Source: Tigriopus japonicus (lineage: Eukaryota; Arthropoda; Copepoda; Harpacticoida; Harpacticidae). From it: a DNA stretch of 64,000 nt. Under the pieces are notes generated by a model, which did not search any database, was not told the origin of the DNA, and saw nothing but the letters and a program-made list of their open reading frames with translations. This document shows positions 47,501-60,630 of the stretch, piece after piece. The first letter of the stretch is position 1, and each line of letters starts with the position of its first letter. A program made the position numbers and the translations under genes. The stretch is taken from NCBI GenBank assembly GCA_010645155.1, contig CM021315.1, positions 11,449,490 through 11,513,489 on the forward strand, given 5' to 3'.

Positions 47501-49668
47501 TTCAGTCACTTCTTGTTCATGAATAGCTACTCTTATGTTAGAGGCTTTCGACTTTCAGTATTAATTTAGGTTTCGGTTATGGACTCTTTCGGTGCATATC
47601 AAGTTTTGGGTGCAAGTTGCGTATCACGATTTCTCATTTTTTTCACAATTTGAAGCCTTCATGATTGGTCAAAGGTTCCAAAGCGTGAACTGAGCACAAT
47701 ACACTTTTTCAAATCAGTCATTTTGCAACTTTTGGTTGTTCCTTATGAGGAAAACGACCATTCAGGACATGGAAGACCTCGAGAAGCTTCTCTAGGTGTG
47801 GAAAAATCGTCCCAAAAGACTCCTTTGTTGCACTCTTCAAGAAGTGAGGTCACCTTTGGGAATTAGGCCAAAGCTCGAGATTTTGATTGTACCTAGAAAA
47901 ACCTTTTTTTATTGTTCAAATTTATCACACTGTTCTCGAGCTATTAAGCCAGTTACCATACATTCTTTTTGGTACGACACACTTGGTTTACTGCCTGACA
48001 ATATTCTTATTTCGAACCTGAACTTGTAGATGACCGTATGTATTTACCCCACTAAAAGCTCATTTTGTCATTTTTAGCAAATCTTTAAAGGAATCGTCTT
48101 TTCATGAGTTCTCCGGACGAATTTGCAAGGTAACCAACAATGCATGTACAGTACAGCACAGTGATGGTATATTTTACCCTAAAAATACATGCAAGCGCCG
48201 TATTTGTAAATGAATATTTTGTGTTAGATGGATGGATGTTGTTGCAGATAGAACATTACCATAATCGTTTATGTCTCTATCTATTGTGTTCTTTTACGTT
48301 CTGTACCCTCTCGTATGTACATACGTAAAAGTGCTATATTCCAGCTTCAGAATAGAACCGACGACAACTTAAGTCAGCAACTCACAAGCTCAACACTAAA
48401 GCACAGTGCACTTTGCCTTTCCACGCATTACGCGGTACATCAAGTCCTCATTAACTCCATTGATATTCAATATTCAGATTATAAGAAAGAGCCACAGAAT
48501 ATTAGCTCCATAACATTTTATGAAATTTCGTCTAGTCCCATCTCATCGGGTTCAGTGGTCTCGATCTTGCTCCAAACTCCAAGTACTACGCACTCACTGT
48601 CCTCGGATTGAAAGATGGCTGTTCCAAGAAAAGGAAAGAACTTTGGATCCCTCGACCGCGATGGAACGAACCGTTGCCAATAAAGGATTGAAAAACAACG
48701 CGCTGCAAAGCGTACGTAATGTACAATACGTAGTGATTTTGGTCGAATTCTCCGACTAGTGCCTGGGAATTGGTTGGGACATGAAAAAAGATTTATTTGC
48801 TTTAAGCAATGTTTCTCAACGTTTGCTTTTTATCTATGTTGGCAATAAACGCACTCATCTCCGTTTCGCTGGGAAATTTAATCCCCTAACTAGGACATGG
48901 ACATGAAACGATCAATAAAATAGATTGATTGTGACCATTCCACAGCCAAGAGGACCAATGGGACACACTCACATGACGATGGACCAAAGGAATTTTTCAG
49001 GGTTCGCAAGTCTGATGATGAACATCCTCAGCGTTCCAATCACCCAAAAGAATGAATCGTCCGTGTTACGTAAACGATATCGTGACACGATCTGTTCCAT
49101 GTTCTTTTCCAGTAGACAGAACAACCCGAAACTTTTCAGAATGTAAACACGAAGATTGAAATGATCAAGCCCTACCTCAAGACAGGTCGAGAAACATACA
49201 TTATGTTGCCCTACATCCATGCGAACGATTTGGTCCGAAGATAGCAAAGATACTAGAGTATAGAGTGGCTGGCTTCAGTGGTAGCTAATACTGATGCGAA
49301 CAATTTCCCTGTTTCTTTGTTTGTTTGGATTTTTTATAATACTTGTTTGTTTGGGGTATATTTGTATCATTTCAAAATAAAGCAGTGATGCCTTCCCAAT
49401 TCGTCAGAATTTCATAAATGGCATAAAACTGGAACACTTAATTTTGACCTTAGAAATTTTTCCAGACCATAGTTAACTTTTGACCTTTTTCGATTCTTGA
49501 GGGTTGCAACTTTTGACAGCCCTGCTTTTCAAGGAGACCAAAGCAATCAACATCTGATTGTTTAAATTTCCGATTTGTTTGCTTTTTATGTTTGGAACAC
49601 TGCTGTTTGATTGTTCATCTTTGTTATTTGTTATATTTGTATGTCTCCCATCAGTCGTAGCTAATAAG

Positions 49669-49946
49669 TAGTGATGGACTGAAATTCGGGATTCTTTTGG
49701 TTTCGGTTTAGGCATCAATTATGCCTGCTAAAACTGAAAGTAGTTATGTGCAATAATGAATGGATTTCTTTCTATCCAAAAACCTTTGAAACAATTTTTT
49801 CAATATTTTAGAATATGCCATTACTCTTCTTCAAACGCATGGTCAACGCAATTTCAAGGTTAATTATGGACATAAATCTTTTAACAATCAGCCGTTTTTT
49901 GGTCTCAGTTTCGGTTCAGGAAGAGATCTCTTTCAGAACTTCCCTA
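49669..49946. mobile_element. non-autonomous hAT-like element, degraded
   Basis: The left end TAGTGATGGACTGAAA pairs with the right end TAGGGAAGTTCTGAAA (other strand) at 12 of 16 positions; flanks ctaataag and gcaataat are only partly alike. Length (278 bases) and an internal segment (aaacctttgaaacaattttt) resemble the element at 37236-37503 (aagcctctgaaacaactttt), so both probably belong to one family. Confidence 0.5.
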
Positions 49947-52715
49947 GCAATAATCGGCGGAACAACAAAATCCATAGACCCTTGATTTAATTTGGATGCT
50001 TTTTTCAGAGATTGGAAATTTGGTCGTTTAGGTTGGCTGTTTGTTTGCTGGTACCACATCATTGTATTGCGGGATTTACTCTTCAAACTAGCTTTAAGAT
50101 CAATCTCAGATTGTCCTTAACAGTAATTGAATTGCTTCTTTGTTTGTTCAGGCTAAGAACAAGTTTCAATTATCCCACTTTGCAACACAAAGCACGAATT
50201 TTGTTAAGAAGTACCGGTAAACAAATCTGCCTAAACGTCTGAATACTTCCTATCTCTTGTAATTTAGGGAAAATTGAAAAGAAACATGTTGACAAGTTCC
50301 CTTCATGTTTTGAAAATTTGCAAGATTTGTTGAAACGGCAATCAGAACAAAAACCACTGTGGATCTGATCTGAGCAATTTTGTCAAAATAAAGACAAAAA
50401 CCATTTTTCAACCCCAAAAATAAAGCTGAGAGTACTTTCTAAAGACATCTTGTATAACATATTACTCCTGCACTGTGAAGGCTTTTTGTTTGGTTGATTG
50501 CTATTAATGAAGAGCGGATCGGGTTGATTCCGTGGAGTCTTGCAAAAACTGAAATAGGATAAAAACTTTGGCAATGGCAAAATCAAGGATGACATCAAAA
50601 TGACTATCTTTTTATGAAGGTCATGCGTGGAGTGTGGCATTAGTTACGCGTACCCTTAATAAAATAGAGAGGGTTGCTTTCCTTGTTTCGATTAAAAGAA
50701 CAAACTAAAAATGTCTGAAACAGAAATATCCAGAAATAGAGAGAGACTTGTAATTTTATGCTGATCTTTGATTTAGCATCTTTTCCTTTTGCATCGTGTG
50801 TTGTAAGAGCTTTGATTTATTGTTGGCATCAAAATGGAACAGCAGGTGCGCTGTCCATGTGATGATGCGGGGAATGGTTCGAAAAGACCCAAATACAACG
50901 ACGGAGATTTTTTTAGAGATAATCCCTAAAAACCGCGATCGTTCCACCAAACAAGCTAATTTGCCCAGCTCTTTATATTATCCCAAAAAGCCTCGCAAAA
51001 TGAGGACAAATATATATTCCATACTTCTTTATGTCCGCAAGCCCTGTCTTTAACCCTTGGGTGCCAAAAATGGAATATTTGCTCCGTCAATATCTTTCCT
51101 CTTACATTGGCGAGAAATGACAATTCAACAAGCCGATTTGTGTTCCAAAGATCGACTGCTGTGGGTTGCTGCACATCCCTAGTCACTGAGAACCTCTCGT
51201 CGCCTCACGATGATGATCTATTGCCCTCAGATCAAACAGAAAATACGAACTGGTCCTCATCTTGGAACCATAAGATGCTTCCATGGTTGGTCCACTCTCT
51301 CTTATTGCGTTTTCAATAGCATCTAGGGGCAAGGTTCAGACTCTTTCTTGCCTTTCTAGTCAAAGCCAAGTATTTTGAAGCTACAATAAATGAGAGAGGG
51401 CAAACAAAAAATGGCCCAATGGGGTATTGGCAGAAAGTGTGATATCTGAGCACATTCAAAGGTTATTTCTGGTTCGTTGACTTGACGGTAGGTTAAAAGA
51501 ACCTCTCGAAAGCCTGTCGAAAGAGTGTCTAGAACCAGGGTGGCTCAGAAATGGTATCAAAGACTGATTCGTATCCATTCTAGCCCTTTTAGACCCAAGC
51601 CACTGCTTAGTTTAGGTTAGATTTTTAGCTCCTGCTTTCTTGCATTACATTTTGAAACTGACTTGTTTTCAAAGAGAGGATCACGAGACTCTAGATAAGT
51701 GTGTGCAAAGTGCAGGCTTTGTTAGTCACGGAAAGTTTAGGTACCATTTTTCACTAACGTCCAAAAACATTATTGATACGAATATGTAACACAGGGTACA
51801 AAAGGGCTAAGAATGGAACTCGATTGAAAGTTCATCAACTTTTGATCCACTCTTTAGTCTTGAGGCGCCTTGTATGCAGTGGTTCTTGCTTCCTCTTAAT
51901 ACATTAAAGCATCCCTCTGAGTTTCAGAAATCGATGGTTGGGACAAAAAGGAGGAAATGTCGGCTGGTAAAAAATCTTCTATTCATTATTCAATTCCGCT
52001 TTGTGAAGGTTTGCCAAGCCCGGCATCGATTTATGCTATTCGACTTTTCAAATGCGAGCAACCTCTGCCAATCTCTTTGGCCGAAGCCACAAAGACGAGA
52101 TTCAACATTGATCCATCTGGGATGAAGAGAGTGACACTTTTGAGACTTGGAAACCAACATAAGCTTAAAGTTTCGAGACGGAACGGAAGCAAGAAACAAA
52201 ATCTGTCACAAGGAGGTTGGTTGCCTTGGAGAGCCTTGTTGTGCTTCTTGAGATTTATTCCCTTGCTAGGGAAGCTGGCTACAAACTGTCCTTGTTTGGC
52301 CTCCCGTATTAACTTACAACCTCTTAAGTCTCATCAAGTCTCCTCAGGGCTCTTCTCGGTCGCTTTTGAGTTGAGTGGGACAGCAGTTTTCTAACGGTTG
52401 ATTGCGCCACGATCTGCCGTTGGAGGAAATTGTACGAGAGAAAGCCCTCGGGATTGAGAGCTCGTACAAAGTGAGACACTATGATCGCTCTATCTGTCAA
52501 GGTCTGAGTGTGGGACAAGTCCCCACTGAACCCCTTTGCATTCTTTGTGTCAGAAACGCTCTGTGCTCTTAGAGTGGCATCCCATCAATTCTGGGAGTTA
52601 TCTTTTGGGATAGTCACACCATGACACATTGTCATGGAATGTCTTCTGTTTTGTGAAAAGTGCCTGCAAATCTTAACATCTTAATCAAACTCCCTCTGAA
52701 CCTCATTTGGCAGCC

Positions 52716-55700
52716 ATGGCACCGCCTCACACCATCACCAAACGAGAAGCCAAGGAAGGTAGGCTCATGAGGTTGGAACATGCCATCGAGGACGACATGG
52801 CCAAGATTGCCACCCAAACCGGGATGAAGACGTGGCAGGTGTTCGTCGTGTTCTTGGTTGTGTTCCTGGGCATTGCAGCCTTGGTGGGATGGTGTGCTTG
52901 GCGATTCTTTCGCAAACGAAGGAAGCCCAAAGAAGAAGAGAAAAAGGCCACCAAAAAGGATGATGAGGATGCCTTGGTAGAAAACGAGGAGGAGGAGGCC
53001 AAGGACGGTGCCGACCTCAAGGGCAAGAAACATGAGGTTGAGTACTTGGGCAAGATCCAATACGAACTCAAGTACGACTTCAATACTCAAACACTCATGG
53101 TGAAGGTCATCCAAGGCACTGAATTGCCTGCGATGGACATGGGCGGTGTGAGCGATCCCTACGTCAAAGTCTACTTGATCCCCGAGAGCAAAGGCCAGAA
53201 GAGATTCGAGACCAAGGTCCATAGAAAGACACTCAATCCGTTTTTCAACCAATCGTTCGAGTTTAAGAACTTGCCTTACGCCGAGACTTTCGACAAGACC
53301 CTAATGCTCTCCGTTTTCGACTACGATAGATTCTCGAAACACGATCAAATTGGAGAGGTGAGCTTTAATCATGTCCGGTCCGTTCCTTAACTGAAGCATT
53401 CTCTCACTCCATTTCTGAGTGTGAAGGGCGAGTTTGCCTCTGGTTGGTTCGTTATCATCTTAAGAGAGCTCTTAGAATTGTTCCGCTTTTCGCGAGATCC
53501 TTGTTCGCTTATCCAACATGCATCATTGATGAATTGCTGACACGCTACTATCTTTGAAATGCCATAGAACAGGGGTACAACACATGTACTGTCCTGGTAA
53601 TTACTAATCCAATTGCTCGAGTTCTTCAACAATTAGTTTTCTGATGTTAATGCGTTCCATTTCTTTTGTGACGCCCAATATCTTGGGTCTAATTTCTTGC
53701 GCTCCCTAATAATGTTAGTGATCATTTATCTTGTCAACTAGTTCAATGTCAATGCTAGCAGATATTTCACAAAGCTTTCTTTGTCACCAAAAACGAGAAT
53801 TGTGTGTGAGTATACACACTATATAAGCCTTTCTGTTATTGCGTAAGTTCTACGAACGTACTATGATCCACGATTTTGAAGGGCTTCTTAGGGAACAGGT
53901 CAGTTAGTGGTGAATTGCAACGGCTTCTCCGTCACTAAAACAGCTGCTTTCTTTCGATCCAAAATGATTTCACGATCCAAAATTAGGCCCTTCACACTGT
54001 TCACTTGAAAAAAAGTAGTATTTGGGCCATGGACCTGAGAAAGGCTCTCACACACTTCCCAATTTTGATGTTCCCACTTCCCAAGTCAGTTTTGACAAAA
54101 GGAACAATGAAAAATGGATTCACGCACTCGTTACTTATACGAGAGCTGGAGCCAAACGCATCAAAATGGAAGAATGATCACATAATGCGGACGTGGGTTG
54201 GTTGCTTTTGGCTTGCTTGGTGAAGAAGACGACGAGGGATTTGATGAGAGTTATTGGAGAAATTGGAGAAATCCTATGGAGTGAAAGACGCAAGTAAGCT
54301 TGTCGGTTCCACTTCCAAGGAATCAATTTTGACAATTGATCTTGTTGGAATAACCAAATTTCTAAGGAATGACTTTTCGCCAGAAGGTGAGCTCGAGCAT
54401 TTCGTCTTGGATTCAAGAAAGCCAGCCAGTTTACCACAAAGACACGTTTTCTACGTCTTTTTGTTAAGAAAATGTTATTACTTGGGAGGAAGTTTCATTC
54501 TAAAAGCTCATCAAAAGGCGAAGGTGACAAAAGCCATTTGATGTGCTCTACTGGTTTCCAAAGATTATTCCAAGTCTTACGGAAATCTCATTTGTGGAAC
54601 CGGGAACAAAAACCACTTTCTTCAAAATGAAAGTGCGTGTGTTTGCATGAGCATGGCTGAATTAGACTTTCAAATCTTTCTTTCTTCGTGTTCCAGGTGA
54701 AAATTCCCTTGTGCCAAGTGGATCTGGCCCAAACCATCAACGAATGGAAAGATATTCAATCCCACAAGGAAGATGACGAGTATTTCGGGGATGTTTGCTT
54801 CTCCCTTCGTTATGTGCCAACTTCCGGGAAACTTACGGTGGGCATTTTAGAATGTCGAAGGCTCAAAAAGATGGACATCACCGGAGCCTCAGGTATTCAC
54901 ACACACACGCTCAAAATTAGGTCGAGGTCCTTGAGTCTGGATTGTTCGTTTTCTTTCAGATCCGTATGTGAAAATTAAGCTTCTGGATTCCAAGGGAAAA
55001 CGGATCGGAAAGAAGAAAAAGACCACCGTCAAAAATGCCAATCTGAATCCATATTACAATGAGTCTTTCGTGTTCATGGTGGAGCAAAGTAAGTGTTCAT
55101 TTCAAAATCGAAGTAGTGGACAGTATAGGAGGATTTTCCTCATTGCGACACCGATTTTCATTGTACTACAATATTTCTTACTTTTGTAAAAACGACGAAA
55201 TTGAGGTTGAAAAACGAGACAAACAAGAAAGACAATGTAACAACGCCCGAAAACAAATGACTTCATTTTATTTTTCGTGATTTTTGGCCCATTCTTTAGG
55301 CCACAAATCAGTTCAAAAAATATCCCATTCAGAAGGTGGTGGATTTCGATGCGTGAAGTTCAATTTAGATGCAAATTCATTCGGATGCATACGTACTCCG
55401 ACCGATCAGGAACTGCTCTTAAGCTTTCAAGAGTAGCTACTAGCTACATGTACAATATACCATAGTAAGTCAATCTTCATGCCCCAGGATTTACGTGCAA
55501 TGTTGCTTAGTAGTGCCCAAACAAAATTTTCATCAATTTTCACGATCGAATGACCAGTTTGCCTTCTTTTGACATTCAAGAACCACATCTCAAGTCGATA
55601 TTTCCCAGAATCCCTGTTTTGCGCCTTTTTGTTCACTTCAAAGACGTTCTTGCGGTAATTGACTAACATCCAATTGAACCGCTAAAGAACGCGACAATGG

Positions 55701-58700
55701 TGTTCTTTGCCGCTTTGCCCAAAACAATAATAGCTCCCTTGTCAAGATTTGTAGACCGACCCTAAAAGCCAATAACCTCTAAATATCAACGAGACCCTAG
55801 AACAAAGTTGTCCCCCTTCCTCTTTCCTGTTCCAAATAGTGTGTCATCAAGTCTTCTCCTGAAGTCCAATATCATCATCAACTTTGATAAAAGTCGACGA
55901 CGTGGTCTTTGTGCCTGGGTTTGACGGCAAGTCCTGACCTCTGTGTGTCTCGCTGGAAACTAAACTACAAAGTAACTCGGAACTACAAAGTAGAAAGTGG
56001 CCTTTATCAAAAGGAAGTGTGGGCAGGCACTTTGGGCCACGGAATCTTGGTGTAGCTGAGGTAACTTGAGCACTTGACGTCAAGTGGGCAGACATGTTTG
56101 AAAAGGACTCACCACGGCAAACGAGAGTCATCAATATACGAATATACGAGTGTGTATGTTATCCTGGATCTGTGGTAGTTTGTGCTGAGGCTTCATGTCG
56201 GTAACGATGTCCCTCATGAATATTCAATCACAAGTTCTCGAGAGGGTTGGCTACCTTGTGTTACGTTCACGGTCCCTTTTCCCGGTTATGTGTCCTTTGG
56301 ATCACCGAGGTACGGAAGTTCAGGCCTCGTCGTGGATGAAAGGAATGAATCTGCTGATCTTGCAACCATTTCCTTTGTTTGCTTGACCTTTTGTTCTTTC
56401 AAGGCAATAACATTTTTTACGTTTGACTTTCTTCTCCGGAGTTTGTAGATGACTCAAAAGATATCTTACCTCGGGCTGATAGTGCAGTGCCACCCATGGA
56501 CTCGAGCCATTGATAAATGATCTTGGAAAGTCTTCAACTCATTGAGTGACCGCGAACGAAAAGCCGCGGAATTGTTCCACCAGTTCATTGTCTTATCAGT
56601 AGGGACAGGAACTTAAGACGAATAAACTTCGTCTTTTTGGCATTTATTCGTCGCGAATTTTTTTTCGGCTAATTTGGACATTATTCGCCTTTTTTGGTCT
56701 AATTGGCCAAAAATTTGGATTTTCATAGATTTCAAGCGCTTGCAGCGTTTTTTTTCAATTTTCCAAGCAAATAAAAACTTCAGAGAAAGTTTAACCCCAC
56801 CAATCATAGGCCAATGTAATAATTTGATTGTTGGTTGTGGTTTTGCACAAACAAAATACAATCCACACTTTTAAATTAACTTGTACTCGTACAGTTGCCC
56901 AACAGACACTGAAAGAAAAGATTACTATTGGGTTGAAAAGGCCATCAGAAAAATTATTGGATTTGCAAGTCTGGTTTTAAGTGTAGCTGTACTAAAAACG
57001 TTCCTTTAAAAAGGCATTTTTAACTCTTGGTTTTTATTTGACATATGTACTACTGGGCAATTCTTGCGCGTTAGGTACTTCCTTTTTTTAAATTTTCTAG
57101 ATTTCGCCGTTTTTGACAGTCAGATCAGTTTAGACAGATTGGTCCTTATCAATAGGGACATACATAACGTCTATTTTGTGGGAGCACCTTTAAGCGTCTT
57201 TTTTCGTCTGGACGGGCATTTAATTTTTCTTCATTCTTATAAGATAGGTTCATTCGCCTTTTTGGGAATTTAGTTCGACTTTATTTTTTTCCATTTTGCA
57301 GGTATTTTTTTTTTCTTCTTTTTCCGTCTGTTGGGAACTTTTATTCGTCTTTTTTCGTTTAATCGGTCAATTTTATTCGTCTTTTTTCGTCTAATCAGGC
57401 AATTCTATTCGGCTTTTTTCGATTAATTTGACAGTTTTATTCATCTTAACTTCCTGTCCCTACTTATCAGAATTATTAAAAGGCCTTGAACTGCTTTCTT
57501 CTGATCTACGACAATAAGGTTTTCAACTTTCTGAAAATTAGAAACCATAATGGGTGTGCTAATCTAAAAAAACGAATGAACCCACAAAAAAAACTAATGT
57601 TCAAGGTATCGGTTGTCGAGAGAAGTTGAAGTCCCATTCAGTCAATCAAAACGTCCGTATTGCGCCTTCTTTGTCCAACTTTGAGCAGTAAATGATCTAT
57701 ATATTATCCTTAGAAATCTATGGATTCTCCCAAGAACATGCATTGTTTTGGAGTCTTCTCGGACTTCCAAATCGGAGCAAATTAGAAGGAAGTCTTTGTT
57801 ACATGCTATTTATGTACTGTATAAATAGCGTTGGTGATTTCCAAATTTCTAGCAAATAAGGTGCTAGTTACAAAAAAAAACATTTTTGTTCATAAAAGTC
57901 ATTACGTGTTTCGAAATTATTTCAGCATGTTGAAAAGTCAACTCTTTTGAGATTAAAAGCCTTAATATATTTGCCAGAAATTTACTTCCCTCTTCAAAGG
58001 CTGTTCCCATCGCGGTGCAGAAAGAATTAAAATCAGGCAAAATAGAAACACTTTTAAAAATAAATAAATGGAATTGTGCTAGGAGTCAAGTCACCAGACA
58101 AAACTGCATTTCTAAGAGGTAAGAGAGGCCGTCGTTATGTTAATTTCCTGCCTTCATATTCGAGTTCACAGAGCCTGACGATGAAATTTCAGACCATTAT
58201 TGCTCTACAAGAAGAGGGACTTTTTTCCTTTAAATTGTCTGGCTTTTCGCCATAATGGCTCGATTCCAAGAAAAGAGCGGTAGAAAGCGGCGTCAAGGGT
58301 ATTGTGGTCCCCGAGCCTTCAAAACCGACATTTAATTCATTCATTCTAGTTGTCGCTTGCTGCCGGTTGTTGAGGGAATTGCCTTTAACATGGCTGTCCT
58401 TCTTGGCTCAGATTGGATTTTTTGGTTCTTTTTCTTTGTTCCCTGTTAGTTGGATCGTTTACGTCCATCCATTCGTATCTTCATGCATGCATATAGATTG
58501 GATTAGGATGCCCAGAAAATATCGTTGAAACAACTTTGGGAACATTGAATCAGGAAGGAGGGGATCCTCTCATCCCAAATGACGACGGAGAAACAGAAAG
58601 AGAGAACATTTGTTCCCTCTTTAACCAGCTTTCTCCCGTTACAAAATTGGAATTGAACACGGGGACCAAGAGAACGAGGTTGCCATTGCTTTTGACGAAT

Positions 58701-60630
58701 CGGATTTTACGACTATTACCTGCACTCTTTTCCATTGTTAATGATTGGTAAGGACTTTTTTCAACTTGATCCCGATCTGGTTTCAGGTATGCTCAGAAAA
58801 GTCAATTTGGAGATTACTGTGCTGGATTATGACCGCATTGGTGGATCAGATGCCATTGGAAGGGTGTTGCTGGGTTACAATCGCAAGAAGCTGGAGAAGA
58901 AACATTGGGTAGAGATGGTGGACAACCCTCGAAGACCGGTTATTCATTGGCACGTGCTTCAGGTAAGATCGAGCAGATCGGATGTCAATATTGAAGAACT
59001 TGCTCGTCAAAAGAAAAGGTACCCTTTGGATTTATTGTAAGATCGTTTGAGCGATCGTTGGCTGTGATGAGGTTCTTTCTGGATCAATCTAATGGATGGC
59101 TGAACAAGTACAGTAATAAGGGGGTCTTTCTCTCCAAAGGGAAGGAAGAAGGGATTTCCGTTCCACCTTCCCAAAGACTTGAAGACCATTGATTAAGTAG
59201 TCGAGGTTCTTACCAGTCTAATGACGCTCTTCCTGGATTCTTTCAGTACTATTGGTATTTGCCCAAAGTGATTGAAGGAGAGAGAAAGAACTTCCGCCAA
59301 AAGAGACAGGGTGACAACAAATTACACCAAGTATCCCGCAGTTTGCAGAGATCCATCTGACAGGCTGTATTTTAGTGTTTTTATTCTTCAGTAAATTATA
59401 TCAAAAAGGAGAGAAAGTCCAAAATTATTTTAGGTAAAGCTTAATTTCTCGTCCAATTTGGTTTGTGATTGTTCACGGCAATAGGAAAGCATTACGAAAA
59501 TGTGCAACATGAGTTGAAAGCACATGAGAGAAGAAATTAACAAGCAAAAATAAGTCTTAAGGGATTTTTGTTACAACCTCAAATGTTCTAGTCTGACATC
59601 AAGGCCTGGTGAGAAGAATCTTTAATGCCTTAGTTGTGTTGTTCAGCCATTGAGTTCTATTCATACTAGAGGGAGTGTAAGCCTAAAATGTGTCTCCGGT
59701 CCCCAGCTGTTGAGCGGACAAAAGTGCGGGAACATTTGAAATGTGTGATCAGGCAATAGGCAATCATGCAATTGATGAATCAAACGTGAAATTGAGTAAT
59801 GTTTTTGGGTCATTTTTGTTATTGCTAGTGGTCCCTTTCTTGAAAGAACCAAGACGTCACAAGGTGATCATGCCTTAGATTTGAATACTAAAACTAGGAA
59901 CTCTTTTGCCAATACATTGAATAAGTCACTGATAGGAAGAACACGAATTTAAGCTTTTGCGTTATTAAGGGTTAATCTAATACATTTATGGACCAAAAAT
60001 AACTTGTGGCTTCATGAACGAGTTTAAAAAAGTTGGCTTTGATTTGCATGTTTATTCACACTAAATGTCCGCTCAACAGTTGTGAGGGCGCTATTTTCCT
60101 CATAAATTCAATGCATTCCGCCCCGCATGCCAAATCAGCCTAACTAAAGCGTGTACGCTATCTAGTGATTAATAAATGATCTAAGTGTTCAACGGGCAAG
60201 TAATGCAAAAGCTTGTCACTGCTTCAGATTGTTGCGCCAAATGCAAAGTAATTGGAAACTCATCACTTTACTTTAAGATATCAATTTAAAAACAGCTTGA
60301 ACAATCGATGGTATGGTTTTGGTTACCTCACATCTTTCCAACAAGCGAATATGCATCATCCATCATTTTTATGCGGAATCGAGGGACGAGGAATCCCCTC
60401 AGAAAGTCTTTTTAAAGCCTAGAAAATAAGAAGGTGCCAAATTAAGCCTTAATTGCTTATAAGTGCTGCTCTTTTATGTCTTTTAGGATCCGGAACCTGG
60501 CGAGGAAGAGGAAGAGGAGAAAAAGAAGAAAGACAAAGATGGCAAGAAGAAGGACGGAAAAGACGGAAAGGACTCGAAGGACGGAAAGTCAGAAGATTCC
60601 AAGAAAGACAAAGACAAGGATAAGAAATAG
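52716..60630 (+). CDS. Syt1: synaptotagmin 1, synaptic-vesicle calcium sensor
   Basis: Exons 52716-53357, 54697-54892, 54960-55088, 58787-58962 and 60487-60630 join in phase to 428 residues. The start is the ATG of [11 protein letters not shown], preceded by a short open leader without another ATG. A short luminal N-terminus lacks a signal peptide; the transmembrane helix is about 40-64 ([20 protein letters not shown]), followed by RKRRK and an acidic/Lys linker. C2A spans about 105-230 with all five calcium-binding Asp (141, 147, 202, 204, 210). C2B spans about 240-381 with D274, D280, D336, D338 and D344 and the polybasic KKKKTTVK strand. Family members on synaptic vesicles trigger fast SNARE-driven release when calcium binds. 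Odd: the last exon encodes a 47-residue tail of Glu then Lys/Asp/Gly ([25 protein letters not shown]), unlike the short ends usual in Syt1. Family identity is secure; Syt2-like naming is possible. Confidence 0.95.
53358..54696 (+). other. synaptotagmin intron 1 (1.3 kb)
   Basis: Donor gtgagc at 53358, acceptor ttccag ending 54696; the protein continues smoothly (KHDQIGE then [10 protein letters not shown]). No recognisable content. Confidence 0.85.
55089..58786 (+). other. synaptotagmin intron 3 (3.7 kb)
   Basis: Donor gtaagt at 55089, acceptor tttcag ending 58786, splitting a Ser codon inside C2B. It contains the complete hAT element 56600-57462. Nothing else is recognised. Confidence 0.85.
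56600..57462. mobile_element. non-autonomous hAT transposon with perfect target duplication
   Basis: An 863-base element bounded by an exact 8-bp duplication, CTTATCAG (56592-56599 and 57463-57470). Terminal inverted repeats of 27 bases start TAGGGACAGGAA on both strands and match at 25 positions. Both subterminal regions carry repeats of an ATTCGTCTTTTTTCG-type motif; near the right end three units follow one another at about 32-base spacing (57341-57440), as expected for transposase-binding sites. There is no transposase frame, so movement would need an enzyme encoded elsewhere. It lies in a synaptotagmin intron. Confidence 0.93.
58963..60486 (+). other. synaptotagmin intron 4 (1.5 kb)
   Basis: Donor gtaaga at 58963, acceptor ttttag ending 60486. 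It separates the end of C2B (IHWHVLQ) from the exon for the charged tail. It contains a pair of inverted 21-23 base sequences at 59706-59726 and 60059-60081. Read-through of the donor would add about 25 unrelated residues before a stop. Confidence 0.8.
59706..60081. repeat. inverted repeat pair, possible small element
   Basis: The sequence gctgttgagcggaca at 59706 is repeated in inverse orientation within 60059-60081 (tgtccgctcaacagt), with partial similarity for a few bases on either side. The ends are about 375 bases apart. No target duplication was found, so the transposon reading is tentative. Confidence 0.5.

Larger units (their letters stand above)
43335..52715. other. 9.4 kb intergenic region without recognisable genes
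   Basis: Both strands were read; open frames up to about 165 codons (for example 46839-47336 on the minus strand and 51957-52394 on the plus strand) have no family resemblance and look random. The region contains the inverted repeat at 44378-44548 and the hAT-like copy at 49669-49946. The last hundred or so bases are presumably the 5' UTR of synaptotagmin 1. Confidence 0.6.

Noticed and set aside
51528..51545. hAT-like end (CAGGGTGGCTCA)
   Set aside because: No inverted partner and no target duplication found nearby.
51957..52394. 145-codon open frame upstream of synaptotagmin
   Set aside because: No recognisable motif, and its end does not connect in a supported way to the synaptotagmin start exon.
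57805..57829. Small perfect hairpin (9-bp stem, 7-base loop) in a synaptotagmin intron
   Set aside because: AT-rich and short enough to arise by chance; nothing around it supports a function.
58963..59040. Read-through end of synaptotagmin after HVLQ
   Set aside because: The frame crosses a good gtaaga donor and encodes an unconserved peptide; the spliced exon at 60487 fits phase and is preferred.
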